A stretch of DNA of 64,000 nucleotides from Clostridium sp. C8-1-8 (GCF_009928445.1 NZ_JAABNO010000006.1:186001-250000), one strand, 5' to 3'. Positions 44,440-54,915 are shown, counted from the first letter of the stretch. The notes: generated by a model from the letters alone, not told the origin. Numbers and translations: made by a program.

Positions 44440-44574
44440 ACATGATGCTTTTTAAGCATGTTAAATTACTACCGATTGTATAAAAATTAGTTGTTAATAT
44501 AAATTTTTTATTGTTGTTAATATATCTACATAGAATTTCTTAGTTTACCATCACCAAAAATCTTTTAATTTATT

Positions 44575-44614
44575 AAAAAAGTCACTGAATCAAACTTTCT
44601 TCAGTGACTTTTTT
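44575..44614. terminator. Bidirectional intrinsic terminator
   Basis: Perfect arms AAAAAAGTCACTGAA (44575-44589) and TTCAGTGACTTTTTT (44600-44614). It closes the small membrane protein gene on the plus strand and the aminopeptidase gene on the minus strand. Confidence 0.9.
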
Positions 44615-44658
44615 GCTCATATTCCTTTTATTCTATCTAGTGAGTAAACAATAATAAG

Positions 44659-45954
44659 TTAAATCTTATAAAACTCTTCAAAGGATTTTATGCAATAATA
44701 ATGATCCTTTACCCCACCTAACTCTCTTACAGAGTGCATGGAAAGTATTGGTGTTCCCATATCAACTGATCTTATATGCAGATGAGTTGATGATATTGGT
44801 CCAATTGTTGAGCCTCCTCTTGAATCTGACCTATTTACAAACTTCTGAACAGGCACTCCGGCCTTCTTACATATTTCCTCATAAACAGCTGATGAATTCG
44901 AATCAGAAGTATAGCTTTGAGATGCAGCTATCTTTATAACTGGTCCTCCGTTTACAACTGGCTTAAGTACTGGATCATGTTTTTCTCCATAGTTTGGATG
45001 AACTGCATGAGCTAAATCTGCAGATATCAAGAATGACTTTGCAAGTGCTCTAAAGTAATACTCCCTATCTCCACCTAATGATAAAACTATTCTTTCTAAT
45101 ATATGTGCTAAAAGCTCAGAATCAGCTCCTTGCTTAGTTGAGCTGCCAACTTCCTCGTTATCAAAGCAAGCCATCACATTTGTAGCCATAACTGCTTCTG
45201 TTCCTATAAGCGCCTTTATCCCTGCATGGACCATGGCTAAATCATCTAGTCTTGATGAAGATATAAACTCTTCATTCAAACCCATTATGCAGCCCTTTTC
45301 AAATTCATATAAGAACAAATCAAAGTCTAATATGTTCTCACTCTCAACCTTTAACTCTTCTGCTATTAGATTGATTAAATATTTACCTTTTTCAAGCTTA
45401 TCATTAACCATTGAAAGCAGTGGCAATGTATCCTTTTGTCTATTTAGCTTAACTCCATCATTTACGTCCCTATTCATATGAATAGCTAAGTTAGGTATAA
45501 TAAGGATTGGTCTATTTATATTTAAAAGCCTAGTTTCAGGGAACAATGGATTATTTGTTCTTATAGTTACTCTACCAGCTATTGAAAGTGGTCTATCAAA
45601 CCAAGTATTTAGTATTGGCCCACCATATACTTCTGTATTAAGCTTTACGTAATTATCCTCCGCTTCTATTTCTGGGTTAGGCTTAACTCTAAAGGTAGGC
45701 GAGTCAGTATGAGCCCCTATTATCTTAAAGCCACTTTCTGCAATCTTTCCATTTCCAACCTTGAATGCTATAAGTGCAGAATCATTTTTAGTAACAAAAT
45801 ATTTCCCTTGTTTTTTTAGCCCCCATCTATCTTCTTCCTTAAGCTCCTGGAAACCTTCATTAATCAATATTTCTTTTACCTTATATACAGCATGAAAGGC
45901 AGTTGGACTTTCATATATAAAATCTATAAGTTCTTGTGCTATTTGCTTTTCCAT
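44659..45954 (-). CDS. M18 family aspartyl aminopeptidase
   Basis: 431 residues, full family length. Metal-binding and catalytic stretches are present: IIGAHTDSPTFRVKP (His and Asp region), SRLDDLAMVHAG, ACFDNEEVGSSTKQGA (catalytic Glu and metal Glu) and HAVHPNYGEKHDPVL. It removes N-terminal acidic residues from peptides in the cytoplasm. RBS GAGAGGTGAA precedes the ATG. Monocistronic. It lies near the RiPP cluster but belongs to a housekeeping family, so a leader-peptidase role is unlikely. Confidence 0.95.
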   Translation of the reverse strand: MEKQIAQELIDFIYESPTAFHAVYKVKEILINEGFQELKEEDRWGLKKQGKYFVTKNDSALIAFKVGNGKIAESGFKIIGAHTDSPTFRVKPNPEIEAEDNYVKLNTEVYGGPILNTWFDRPLSIAGRVTIRTNNPLFPETRLLNINRPILIIPNLAIHMNRDVNDGVKLNRQKDTLPLLSMVNDKLEKGKYLINLIAEELKVESENILDFDLFLYEFEKGCIMGLNEEFISSSRLDDLAMVHAGIKALIGTEAVMATNVMACFDNEEVGSSTKQGADSELLAHILERIVLSLGGDREYYFRALAKSFLISADLAHAVHPNYGEKHDPVLKPVVNGGPVIKIAASQSYTSDSNSSAVYEEICKKAGVPVQKFVNRSDSRGGSTIGPISSTHLHIRSVDMGTPILSMHSVRELGGVKDHYYCIKSFEEFYKI

Positions 45955-46264
45955 AATTTCACCTCTCCGTTTTATAGTATCTTAGTTTATTATATTTAAT
46001 ATTTTCTACATTATCAAATTATTCAATAAAAAAAGCTCACCGAAGAGAGCATATCAACTTTCTTCCGCGAGCTTTTCTTGCACATCTGCCTTTTCTGAAC
46101 GTATATGAAGGAATTCTGGAAGGCGTTATAATTTTACTTTTACTATTTCTCCCAATTGCTATCCTACAGCCTTCATTCAGTAGGTTTAGCTATCAAAAAG
46201 TTTTATACTTTTCTATTTTATACAATGATTGCAGATACATATATAATTTTTTATACTTAAAATC
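45955..46264. other. Spacer with the amidase terminator
   Basis: Besides the terminator at 46026-46078 nothing is recognisable. Confidence 0.5.
46026..46078 (-). terminator. Intrinsic terminator of the amidase gene
   Basis: On the minus strand AAAAGCTC...GGAAGA pairs with TCTTC...GAGCTTTT, followed by a TTTTTTT tract. Confidence 0.75.
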
Positions 46265-48022
46265 CTAAACTTTTATATACTCTACTTTAACATACCCCTG
46301 CTTAGTCCCAGTACTAGTTGAGAATTCAATTTGATACCAGCCATTTGATTGGGACTTTACACTAACAGTAGCATTATTTAATAAATATCCAACCACTAAG
46401 GAACTAGTAGAAGCACTCTGTCTTACATTAAGATTAGTAGATACATTTATAACTCTACCTATCTTATAAGTCTGAGCAGTAGTATTAGAAGAAAGATTTA
46501 CTGTAGGTGTAGTAGTAACTTGTGTACTTGTTATTTGTATGTACTTGCTAGAAACATATCCTTCTTTACCACTAGCAGCAATCTTGTACCAATCACCTTG
46601 CTGTCCTTTTATATCAACCTCTGTATCATTTCGAAGGTAAGCCACTGCAGCATAGTTAGTACCTGCCCCTGTTCTCATAGTAAGAGATGTAGATATATTT
46701 ATAACCTTACCTTTTTTTACAGTTACTTGAGTACTACTATTATTACTGGAACTTGTTCCATTTTGATTTGCTGGAGCAGTTGTACTTGAAGTGGCTGAGG
46801 TATTAGTAATAGGTGTCGTTTGATTGTTTTCTATAGTAATATATTGCTTGCTTACAAACCCAGTTTTATTGCTATCGAAAGTTACATTATAAAAACCATT
46901 CTGCTCATAATTTACTTTCACTATTGTATTATTTTTCAAATAAGCTATTATAGTAGCTGTCGAAGCAGCAGCATTCCTAACATTTAAGCTTGTAGATATA
47001 TTAGTTACTCTACCGTTTTTAGTAGTAGTTTGTTGACTTCCAGTAGGTGTTTGTCCACTCGTTGAGCTTCCAGTTGACCCATTATTAGATGACTGGTTGC
47101 TTGAAGAGTTATTTGAAGAAGTCAGCGATCCTTGTGTTATCACAACATAGTTCTTGCTTACATATCCATACTGTTTCTGTCCATCTCTAACAAAATCAAT
47201 CTTATACCAACCATTGTCTTCTGAATATATATTGACAACTTGTCCTTTAGCAACGCTTCCTATAACATTTGAATTACCACTAGCCTTCTCTCTTATGTTT
47301 AGTGAAGAAGATATATTGGTCAGAGTTCCTTTTGCCTTAGCTTGAGCATCTGTGGAACTTGAATTTCCTTGGTTTTGTCCTGAAATTAACTGCTTAAAAT
47401 ATGTCCATAATTCTGGTCTGTCTTTAATCATCATCTTAGGGCATATCTTACCTGAAACATCGTAATGCCTTACCACATTTTCTGCAGGAATATTATATTT
47501 CTGCATTAAGTATTTTGTAAGCGCAATTCCATTTTCCAAGGTTTTATCAAAATTGTTATCTACATTTACGCATAATTCAATAGCTATAGTATTAGAATTA
47601 TTTATTATAGGATTATATCTATCTCCACAGTGCCAGCCTCTCCAATTGTCTTCAAGCACTTGGATTATATTACCTTGATCCACTGTATAATGAGCTGAGG
47701 CTTCTGCGTCTGGATGGTTTGCAAAATAATTTCTGTTTGCCATTGCGTTAGCACCAAACTGTCTGTTGTCTGTATCATGTATTACTATGTACTTTGGCGA
47801 TATTGCTATACCTACAGAATAGTTTATATTTATTAATTGCTTATTAATTTTTATCCCATTTAAAACTGGAGTATCAGTAGTCTTTTGACTTTCTTGTTGT
47901 GAGTTCGTATTTTGAGTACTATTACTTTGTTCTGCTGCTGATGCTTGTACAGCTTTTTCCGTCAATACCATAGAAGTTATTGTTGATGATACTATAAGCG
48001 CCGTTAAAAACTTTTTCTTCAT
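46265..48022 (-). CDS. Secreted N-acetylmuramoyl-L-alanine amidase with four SH3 repeats
   Basis: 585 residues from the ATG at 48022 behind GAGGAG. A Sec signal (about 1-30) and a Ser/Gln/Asn-rich linker precede an Amidase_2 domain (about 60-205) with zinc His in YIVIHDT and the RHYDVSGKICP motif. Four bacterial SH3 domains follow, each starting like GRVTNISTSLNVR and separated by Ser/Thr/Asn-rich linkers. It cuts the MurNAc-L-Ala bond of peptidoglycan and probably acts in wall turnover as an autolysin. No phage genes are near. Confidence 0.93.
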   Translation of the reverse strand: MKKKFLTALIVSSTITSMVLTEKAVQASAAEQSNSTQNTNSQQESQKTTDTPVLNGIKINKQLININYSVGIAISPKYIVIHDTDNRQFGANAMANRNYFANHPDAEASAHYTVDQGNIIQVLEDNWRGWHCGDRYNPIINNSNTIAIELCVNVDNNFDKTLENGIALTKYLMQKYNIPAENVVRHYDVSGKICPKMMIKDRPELWTYFKQLISGQNQGNSSSTDAQAKAKGTLTNISSSLNIREKASGNSNVIGSVAKGQVVNIYSEDNGWYKIDFVRDGQKQYGYVSKNYVVITQGSLTSSNNSSSNQSSNNGSTGSSTSGQTPTGSQQTTTKNGRVTNISTSLNVRNAAASTATIIAYLKNNTIVKVNYEQNGFYNVTFDSNKTGFVSKQYITIENNQTTPITNTSATSSTTAPANQNGTSSSNNSSTQVTVKKGKVINISTSLTMRTGAGTNYAAVAYLRNDTEVDIKGQQGDWYKIAASGKEGYVSSKYIQITSTQVTTTPTVNLSSNTTAQTYKIGRVINVSTNLNVRQSASTSSLVVGYLLNNATVSVKSQSNGWYQIEFSTSTGTKQGYVKVEYIKV

Positions 48023-48443
48023 ATGCTTACTCCTCAAATTCACTTATTATATTGATGTACATTTTATATTGGAACTTATATTTTTCATATGCTAAATATA
48101 CGATTATTATAACATCTTATAACAAATTCTGCTTAATTATACCTAATTATTTATCGTTATTTTTCCATTAAACATTATATAATCATAACAATTATTTACT
48201 TAAGTTTGTACTTATAGTAAACCTTTATGAAATCTTAATTAATAAGTTGCTTTTTTAGCATTTATTTCTTGAAAAAAAACTATAAACCACATAGAATTGA
48301 TATAGCAAAGAATAATTTAGTAATTAAAATTATTCATGGAATATGTTTATTAAAACTTTTAATAATAAATATATGTATCATATTATTACATAAGCTACAA
48401 CAATGAATTATTTATATGGTTATATTTGAATGGAGGCCGACCT
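48023..48443. other. Gene-free divergent promoter region
   Basis: AT-rich spacer between the amidase and CDF transporter genes. A CCTTTATGAAATCTTAATTAATAAG stretch near 48226 weakly resembles part of the dispersed repeat. Confidence 0.4.
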
Positions 48444-49622
48444 ATGATCACTAACTACCTAATAAAAAGTGTTGCAAAAGACAGTACTAATTATAAAGAT
48501 GAGCGAATAAGGACTAAATTAGGTTATGCTGCCGGTATAGTAGGCATTGTAGTCAATTTTATTCTTTTTACTATAAAACTCACAGTTGGGATATTAACAG
48601 GTAGTATTTCTATAATGGCTGATGCCTTTAACAACCTTTCAGATGCTGCCTCTTCTATAGTAACTATAGTTGGAATCAAGCTTTCCAATATGCCTCCAGA
48701 TAAGGAGCACCCTTTTGGACACGGGAGACTTGAGTATATATCTGCTCTAATAGTGGCATTTATGGTGATGTTAGTAGGCTTTCAGTTTGTAAAATCTTCT
48801 TTTGAAAGAATTCTCCATCCTGAGCCAGTGGTATTTGAATGGATACCTTTCATATTACTATTAGTGTCGATTTTGTTTAAGATATGGTTAAGTAGGTTTA
48901 ACAAATCCATAGGAGATAAAATTAATTCTTCTGCTTTAAAAGCTTCTGCTTTAGACGCTTTAGGTGATGTATTTACAACTAGCGTAGTAGTTATATCTTT
49001 CTTTATCGCTAGATTTACAGTGTTTCCTTTAGATGGATATATAGGTATAGTGGTTGCTTTAGTAATACTTTACTCTGGTTTTTCTCTTGTAAAAGAAACT
49101 ATGAATCCACTTATTGGCTCAGCACCCGATGACGAGCTGGTAGACTCTATAACTGAAGGAGTTCTTTCTTATGAATATGTTACAGGAGTACATGATTTAA
49201 TAATACACAATTATGGACCTGGAAGATGTATGGCATCTATTCATGCCGAAATCCCTTCAGATATAAATATAATGAAGATTCACGATATAATAGACACTGC
49301 TGAAAGAGAACTATCAGAAAAGCTTAGAATTTATCTGGTTATACATATGGATCCAATTTGTATGGAAAATGAAGAAATCAGATCAGCAAAAAAAGAATTA
49401 GATAAAGTAATATCATATAACCCACTAATAAAATCAATGCATGATTTTAGAATTGTTGGAGAGGGAGAAAAGAAGAATCTTATTTTTGATATAGTTGTTC
49501 ACTCTGCTAAGCTTAATAAGATAATGAGCGAAGAACAACTAAAAGCAGAGATTACAAATGCTATAAAGCAAACACATCCTCAATATAACTGCGTTATAAC
49601 CGTAGATAAAGATTTTAGGTAA
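48444..49622 (+). CDS. Cation diffusion facilitator metal exporter
   Basis: 392 residues from the ATG at 48444, seven bases after GGAGG; an ATG at 48426 overlaps the RBS. Six membrane helices and a C-terminal cytoplasmic domain of about 100 residues extended at the end. The metal site in helix 2 is NxxxD (AFNNLSDAASS) and in helix 5 DxxxD (SALDALGDVFTTS). DxxxD in helix 5 is typical of the manganese/iron branch rather than the zinc branch (HxxxD). So Mn or Fe export is likely, by inference. Monocistronic with a perfect terminator. Confidence 0.92.
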   Translation: MITNYLIKSVAKDSTNYKDERIRTKLGYAAGIVGIVVNFILFTIKLTVGILTGSISIMADAFNNLSDAASSIVTIVGIKLSNMPPDKEHPFGHGRLEYISALIVAFMVMLVGFQFVKSSFERILHPEPVVFEWIPFILLLVSILFKIWLSRFNKSIGDKINSSALKASALDALGDVFTTSVVVISFFIARFTVFPLDGYIGIVVALVILYSGFSLVKETMNPLIGSAPDDELVDSITEGVLSYEYVTGVHDLIIHNYGPGRCMASIHAEIPSDINIMKIHDIIDTAERELSEKLRIYLVIHMDPICMENEEIRSAKKELDKVISYNPLIKSMHDFRIVGEGEKKNLIFDIVVHSAKLNKIMSEEQLKAEITNAIKQTHPQYNCVITVDKDFR

Positions 49623-49708
49623 AATAATTGTACTGTTGAAGTGCTGTGTTGAATGTATAATCACTTAATTTCAGCAATATTACTAAAACATGTTACAGAA
49701 CTTTTAGG

Positions 49709-49749
49709 AAAAAAAGCTTCAGGAAAAATATTTCCTGAAGCTTTTTTAC
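49709..49749. terminator. Bidirectional intrinsic terminator
   Basis: Perfect hairpin AAGCTTCAGGAAA / TTTCCTGAAGCTT flanked by A- and T-tracts, between the converging CDF and LTA-synthase-like genes. Confidence 0.92.
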
Positions 49750-49756
49750 TGCTATG

Positions 49757-51586
49757 TTATTTATTATTAAGGTATTTACCTCTAATAAATAGATCTCCGA
49801 TCTTTAAGGCATCCTCTAGATGTTTTTTCTCTTTATCATCTTTAGGGGTTCCTACAATCTGTCCGTAATTCAATATAGTAGCATCTCTATTGGTATTTAC
49901 AAGGACTCTTCCCATGGTACTACTATCAAATTTATTTCTGTCTATGCCTATAAGATATGATACTGTTGGTAAGAAATCTATCTGACCTCCGGCCTTTGAG
50001 ATAGTCTCTCCTTTTGAATCTTTACTATATATTATGAAAGGTATTCCCTTATCGTCTTTTTGCCACCAATCTCCTTCAAACTTAACTTGCTTAAGTTGAG
50101 CAGGATAGAACTTATGCACTCCTGTATGGTCTCCATATATAACAACTATAGAATCTTTTAATATACCTTCTTGATCTAGCTTATTTATAAATTTTCCTAT
50201 TTGTTCATCAGTATATCTAACACTTTGGAAATACGCACCTAATATTGATTTATCAAAATCTTGAGGCAGATTCAAAAGCTTATACTGATCTGGTATATCG
50301 AATGGACCATGACTTGTAAGAGTAACCATAAAAGAATAAAATGGCTTAGGCTCATTCTTTAACTTATCTGCAATTTGATTTAAATATGATCCGTCAGATA
50401 TTCCAAGCCCTATTACTTCATTTACATTAAATCTACTTATATCCCAAATGTCATTGAAGCCTAATGATCCTCTATGTACCTCACTCCAATTCCAATTTCC
50501 TGCGACCTCTGGATGAGTAGAAACAGTGTTATAACCTTTAGCCTTAACTAGATCTGGTAATGTAGTATAAGGAGTATATGGATTATTAAAGAAGGTTGCT
50601 CCTTGTCTTATTGGTAGTATTGAAGTGTTTACCATAAGATCACAATCAGAGCTTGTACCATTATTATTTTGTTCGTGTATATTATTAAAATATAAACTGT
50701 TTCCTATAAACTTATTTAGGTTTGGAGTTATCTCTTGACCATATGCTTTTTGTCCAATAACAAAGTTTTCTAAGGACTCAACTTGAACAAAAATCAGATT
50801 TTTTCCATTAAACTTACCTTTATATTCATTGTCAGGTAGGTTCTCTTTGTTATCATTAAACCACTGAGTTATTTCTTGTTTATCGTCATCTGAAAGCTTA
50901 ACTGCATTCTTTTCATGTAGGGTCTTATAAATATCATAGCCATGATATCCAAGTGGGCTCATATTTGACATGGTCTGAAAAGGTGCCCAAGCTATTCTAA
51001 ATAACATCTTTTCTCCTTTTGTACCATCAATAACATCTATATAATAATAAGATGAAATTAAAGTTACAACTGATACTACAAAGGTAAATGCGAAAGCAAA
51101 TATATTTCTTTCACGAGTTTTTATCTTGCTCTTAAGCTTAATAACCATTGCCGCTATGGCTATAAAATCAATAAAGTACAATATATCTGTAAATGCTGGT
51201 CTAAATAAACTCTTATTCAAAGGGTTGAATAATTTAGGATATATTATATGTCTTATTGATAAAAAGGTTCCATTAACTCTATAATACCAAATATCTGCTA
51301 GTAGAAGTATACTAATAAGTACATCTAATATTATTAAATATCTAATTCTTCCCTTGTGTTTAAATAAGAAGCTTATACTAAGTAATAATACTATACAAGC
51401 AATGTGTGCCCATATTGGAGGAGGTGTAAAATACATCCTCTTAAAATCTAAAGAAGAAGAACCAGGCGTTCTCAACATAGCTAAAAAAATCATAGATTTT
51501 AGCATATATATAACACCAAAAATTAATGGAACTAAAATTACATTTACTATACTTTTAATCTTTTCTGAAAAAATCTTATTATTCAT
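49757..51586 (-). CDS. ltaS: LTA synthase family sulfatase-fold membrane protein
   Basis: 609 residues from the ATG at 51586 (GAGG seven bases upstream). About five membrane helices (1-190) precede an extracellular alkaline-phosphatase/sulfatase-like domain. Metal and catalytic stretches are visible: FVQVESLENF, NNGTSSDCD (nucleophile Thr), TLTSHGPFD and VIYGDHTG. The family polymerises glycerol phosphate from phosphatidylglycerol onto the lipoteichoic acid anchor. Whether this copy is a polymerase, primase or phosphoglycerol transferase is not visible. Confidence 0.92.
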   Translation of the reverse strand: MNNKIFSEKIKSIVNVILVPLIFGVIYMLKSMIFLAMLRTPGSSSLDFKRMYFTPPPIWAHIACIVLLLSISFLFKHKGRIRYLIILDVLISILLLADIWYYRVNGTFLSIRHIIYPKLFNPLNKSLFRPAFTDILYFIDFIAIAAMVIKLKSKIKTRERNIFAFAFTFVVSVVTLISSYYYIDVIDGTKGEKMLFRIAWAPFQTMSNMSPLGYHGYDIYKTLHEKNAVKLSDDDKQEITQWFNDNKENLPDNEYKGKFNGKNLIFVQVESLENFVIGQKAYGQEITPNLNKFIGNSLYFNNIHEQNNNGTSSDCDLMVNTSILPIRQGATFFNNPYTPYTTLPDLVKAKGYNTVSTHPEVAGNWNWSEVHRGSLGFNDIWDISRFNVNEVIGLGISDGSYLNQIADKLKNEPKPFYSFMVTLTSHGPFDIPDQYKLLNLPQDFDKSILGAYFQSVRYTDEQIGKFINKLDQEGILKDSIVVIYGDHTGVHKFYPAQLKQVKFEGDWWQKDDKGIPFIIYSKDSKGETISKAGGQIDFLPTVSYLIGIDRNKFDSSTMGRVLVNTNRDATILNYGQIVGTPKDDKEKKHLEDALKIGDLFIRGKYLNNK

Positions 51587-51722
51587 CACATCACCTCGTT
51601 TGTTTATATTTATTCATACTAAATTGATTGCTAATTATTAGTCTTTTGCTTATCAACACCTTAGAATGTGAGTTTTACAAATACCTACAACCTTAAAACC
51701 ATATATTTTCACATCAATTAAT

Positions 51723-51792
51723 AATTTATACTTATTCAAAGGTATATTTGTTACAGGTTTATTACAACTTCGGACAAGTGTAAATTAAATTA
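51723..51792 (+). repeat. Dispersed palindromic repeat, diverged copy D
   Basis: Arms AATTTATACTT and AAGTGTAAATT in the same spacing class as copies A-C. The middle part does not align well. Confidence 0.35.
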
Positions 51793-52109
51793 ATATGAAA
51801 ATCACTTTTCTACCGCACTTACTTATTATACCACTTAAGATTAACATTTGAAAAATTCCTTAATTATTCAATTAGTGTTATTTTATAATTTCTCTTTAAT
51901 GATAGACTAATAACTCCTCTTATGGCCATCAATTATTATATATTATAATAATGCTATATACTATATAAATGTATAATTGTTTCAACTTATTTAATATTTA
52001 TTTAATCTTTATTTAATCTTAGCCTCTTATATACGTTTTTTTATAGCATTTTAATAAAGTCAAACTATCCATATAACAACTATTATTTTTTTTATCACAT
52101 TTACACAAA

Positions 52110-52140
52110 GAACGCTGTTCATTACACATGAACAGCGTTC
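52110..52140. repeat. Perfect 12-bp hairpin
   Basis: Arms GAACGCTGTTCA (52110-52121) and TGAACAGCGTTC (52129-52140) around a seven-base loop. Unlike the other terminators here it lacks a T-tract on either side. Confidence 0.7.
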
Positions 52141-52559
52141 CTGGGGTTTATATTAAAAACAGTACAGAATTCAAACTAAAATATAACTTATTTTAATCCT
52201 ATATTTATTGATCAGATATATATAGAGCTATTACAAGTAATACTCAATTTGAAATCTGTTATTGGGTTGGCAATTGATTATTTCTAACTGATCTGCCTTT
52301 TGCTCCTCAAGTTATATTAACTCGAAGTACAGGCTTTAAATTATCCAATTTTAGACTTCTATAAAAATAAAAATTTATAGAAATCTAAAATTGAATATTT
52401 AAATAAAAAAATTACTTTTACCCAATATAATAACTAAAAACATATTATAATCTTCAAATTCTCTCATAAAATTCAAGAGAGAATTTGAAATATATATGCA
52501 CAACTCCTTACTAAAACAAATCTCAGATCAGAGTTGCACATCTTTAGATGTATCACCTA

Positions 52560-53282
52560 CTAAAGAACTTTTGATAAGAAGTCTTGAGTTCTTGAGTTTT
52601 GAGGATTGTCAAATATTTCTTCTGGCTTTCCTTGCTCTACTACAACGCCACCATCCATGAATATTATCCTATCTCCAACTTCTCTTGCAAATCCCATTTC
52701 ATGAGTTACTACTATCATAGTCATGCCTTCAGCAGCAAGTCCTTTCATAACATTAAGAACTTCACCTACCATCTCTGGATCAAGAGCCGAAGTAGGCTCA
52801 TCAAAAAGCATCACGTCCGGTTCCATTGCTAAGGCTCTAGCTATTGCAATTCTCTGCTTTTGTCCCCCTGACAAAGATGCAGGATAAGCAGTTGCTTTAT
52901 CTCTAAGACCAACCTTGTCTAATAACTTAAAAGCTACTTCTTCTGCTTGAGCTTTACTTAGTCCCTTAACCTTAATAGGCGCAAGGGTTATGTTATCTAA
53001 AACTGTTTTATGTGGGAACAAGTTAAATTGCTGGAATACCATCCCCATCTTTTCTCTTATCTTATTTATATCTACATTCTTTCCTGTTATATTGTTGCCT
53101 TCAAATATTATCTCTCCATCTGTAGGCTCCTCAAGCAGATTTAAGCATCTTAAGAAAGTACTTTTACCAGAACCACTTGGTCCTATTACAACGACCACTT
53201 CACCTTTTTCTATATGGTCAGTGATTCCTTTCAAAACTTCATTTTTACCAAAATATTTGTGAAGATTATTAACGTATATCAC
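52560..53282 (-). CDS. Polar amino acid ABC transporter ATP-binding protein
   Basis: 240 residues, full length for the GlnQ/ArtM family. Walker A is GPSGSGKST (about 34-42), Q-loop QQFNLFPH, signature LSGGQ and Walker [15 protein letters not shown], followed by the [16 protein letters not shown]-loop typical of amino acid importers. It overlaps the permease gene by 14 bases, implying translational coupling. It drives uptake by the permease and binding protein encoded upstream. The amino acid transported is not known. Confidence 0.95.
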   Translation of the reverse strand: MIYVNNLHKYFGKNEVLKGITDHIEKGEVVVVIGPSGSGKSTFLRCLNLLEEPTDGEIIFEGNNITGKNVDINKIREKMGMVFQQFNLFPHKTVLDNITLAPIKVKGLSKAQAEEVAFKLLDKVGLRDKATAYPASLSGGQKQRIAIARALAMEPDVMLFDEPTSALDPEMVGEVLNVMKGLAAEGMTMIVVTHEMGFAREVGDRIIFMDGGVVVEQGKPEEIFDNPQNSRTQDFLSKVL

Positions 53283-53928
53283 TTACTCTCAGTCTCCTTT
53301 CGAATGCACCAACTAACTTAGATAGTGTAAATGTCATAACAAAGTAAATTATAGCTGCAAATATTAATGGTGTAAAAGGTTCAAAAGTATTACCTCTTAC
53401 AGTATCAGCTTCATACATTAATTCTGCTATTCCTATAACAGATACTATTGACGATTCCTTTATTATTGTTATAAATTCATTACCTAAAGCTGGCAATATA
53501 TTCTTTAAAGCCTGAGGAATTATTATATGTCTCATTGTAGCAGCATGGCTAAGTCCAAGACTTCTAGAAGCCTCTGTCTGCCCCTTATCTACTGCATTTA
53601 TTCCCGCTCTTATTATTTCTGCTACATATGCACCACTATTAATTGAAAGAGTTATTACACCCGAGACTATACCTGAAAAATGTATTCCTACATAATCCAG
53701 CCCATAGAATATAAGATACAACTGAACTAATACAGGAGTTCCTCTTATAAACTCAATATATATAGATGCTATAAATCTCAATATTTTGTTCTTAGAAAGT
53801 TTCATTAAGCTTAAGCAAAGTCCTATTAATGTACCTATTATTACAGTAAAAAATGCTATTATTATTGTATATTTTGCTCCTGTTATAAAGAAGTTATGGT
53901 ACTTACTCCAAATTTCTATAAAACCCAA
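53269..53928 (-). CDS. Polar amino acid ABC transporter permease
   Basis: 219 residues. The start is chosen as the TTG at 53928 because GGAGG lies eight bases before it; a longer frame to 53943 would contain the RBS itself. About five helices and the EAA loop ([29 protein letters not shown]) are of the HisM/GlnP type. [21 protein letters not shown] is also typical. It probably works as a homodimer. It lies between the binding-protein and ATPase genes. Confidence 0.94.
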   Translation of the reverse strand: MGFIEIWSKYHNFFITGAKYTIIIAFFTVIIGTLIGLCLSLMKLSKNKILRFIASIYIEFIRGTPVLVQLYLIFYGLDYVGIHFSGIVSGVITLSINSGAYVAEIIRAGINAVDKGQTEASRSLGLSHAATMRHIIIPQALKNILPALGNEFITIIKESSIVSVIGIAELMYEADTVRGNTFEPFTPLIFAAIIYFVMTFTLSKLVGAFERRLRVSDIR

Positions 53929-54096
53929 CCCGATTACCTCCAATAATCTAAGATATAGCAGGCACCCCTACCTACTATATCTTAATCAAATTATTAATAT
54001 ATCCCCAAATTGATTACAGCCCCATTTTATGCTTATTGCATTTAGTGTTTTCTTAAACAAATCCTACTAATCTGTTAATACCTACTTGTTGTAAAT

Positions 54097-54915
54097 TTAT
54101 TGTTCTACTCCATTAGCAGCATCTACTACTAATTGATCGATTTTATTATCTTTCTTTAATTCATCTATAGTATCATTTATGATCTTAAGCAAATCGTCTG
54201 AACCCTTTGCAACAGCTATTGCTGATCCTTGTTCATCTGCTTTTAGATTGAACTTTGCATCGCTTATTGCTAAATCACTGTTCTTTTGAACATAAAGCTT
54301 TGCAACTGGTCCTTCTACCACTGCTGCTTCAACCTTTTTATTCTTCAAGTTAAGTATTACATCAGGGATTCTACCTACAGAATTAGGTTTCGAATCCTTT
54401 ATTTGATCCTTTGCAAGTCCTTCTTGTACTGAAGACTTCTGAACTCCTATAGGTTGACCTTGTAATGCATCTAATGAATTGTACTTGTCTTTATCCTCAG
54501 CTCTAACTACTACATATTGAGTTGCAGTGTAGTATATATTAGAGAAATCTACACTCTGTTTTCTTTCTGCTGTTGGATTCATACCTGCTATTACTAAATC
54601 AGCTTTATTAGTCTTTAGAGCAGCTACTAAACCATCAAACTTCATATCACTTATTTCTACCTTTACGCCAAGCTTCTTAGCTATAGCATTAGCTATTTCA
54701 ATATCAAAACCTACTATTTTATCCTCACCATTTATTGATTTGTGATATTCATATGGTGGGTAGTCAGCACTAGTAGCTAATACTAATTTACCTGCTTTTT
54801 TAATTTTAGCCACCGCACTAGTAGTATCATCTTTTTTAGAACATCCAACCACGCTAAATGCCATTATCCCAACCAAGGCAGTAGCTAACACTGTTTTTAA
54901 TATACCTTTTTTCAT
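54097..54915 (-). CDS. Polar amino acid ABC transporter substrate-binding lipoprotein
   Basis: 272 residues. A lipoprotein signal (lipobox SVVGC, Cys25) precedes a family 3 solute-binding fold: LVLATSADYPPYEYH, VGFDIEIANAIAKKLG, VIAGMNPTAERKQSVDFSNIYY. RBS GGAAGGGG precedes the ATG. It is the first gene of a three-gene importer and lies 168 bases ahead of the permease start. The ligand cannot be told from sequence alone. Confidence 0.95.
   Translation of the reverse strand: MKKGILKTVLATALVGIMAFSVVGCSKKDDTTSAVAKIKKAGKLVLATSADYPPYEYHKSINGEDKIVGFDIEIANAIAKKLGVKVEISDMKFDGLVAALKTNKADLVIAGMNPTAERKQSVDFSNIYYTATQYVVVRAEDKDKYNSLDALQGQPIGVQKSSVQEGLAKDQIKDSKPNSVGRIPDVILNLKNKKVEAAVVEGPVAKLYVQKNSDLAISDAKFNLKADEQGSAIAVAKGSDDLLKIINDTIDELKKDNKIDQLVVDAANGVEQ

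Larger units (their letters stand above)
51587..52559. other. Long gene-free spacer rich in inverted repeats
   Basis: No coding frame is supported. Visible structures: a diverged repeat copy (51723-51792), a perfect hairpin at 52110-52140, an inverted repeat at about 52350-52396 (AATTTTAGA / TCTAAAATT), another at about 52454-52488 (CAAATTCTCTC / GAGAGAATTTG) and GCACAACTC / GAGTTG near 52499-52538. The last two would close the transcript of the amino acid transporter operon. Confidence 0.5.

Noticed and set aside
44659..45954. M18 aminopeptidase as leader peptidase of the RiPP cluster
   Set aside because: It is separated by a bidirectional terminator, belongs to a housekeeping family and is an exopeptidase for acidic residues.
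46265..48022. Amidase as a prophage endolysin
   Set aside because: It has a Sec signal peptide and SH3 repeats, and there are no phage genes around it.
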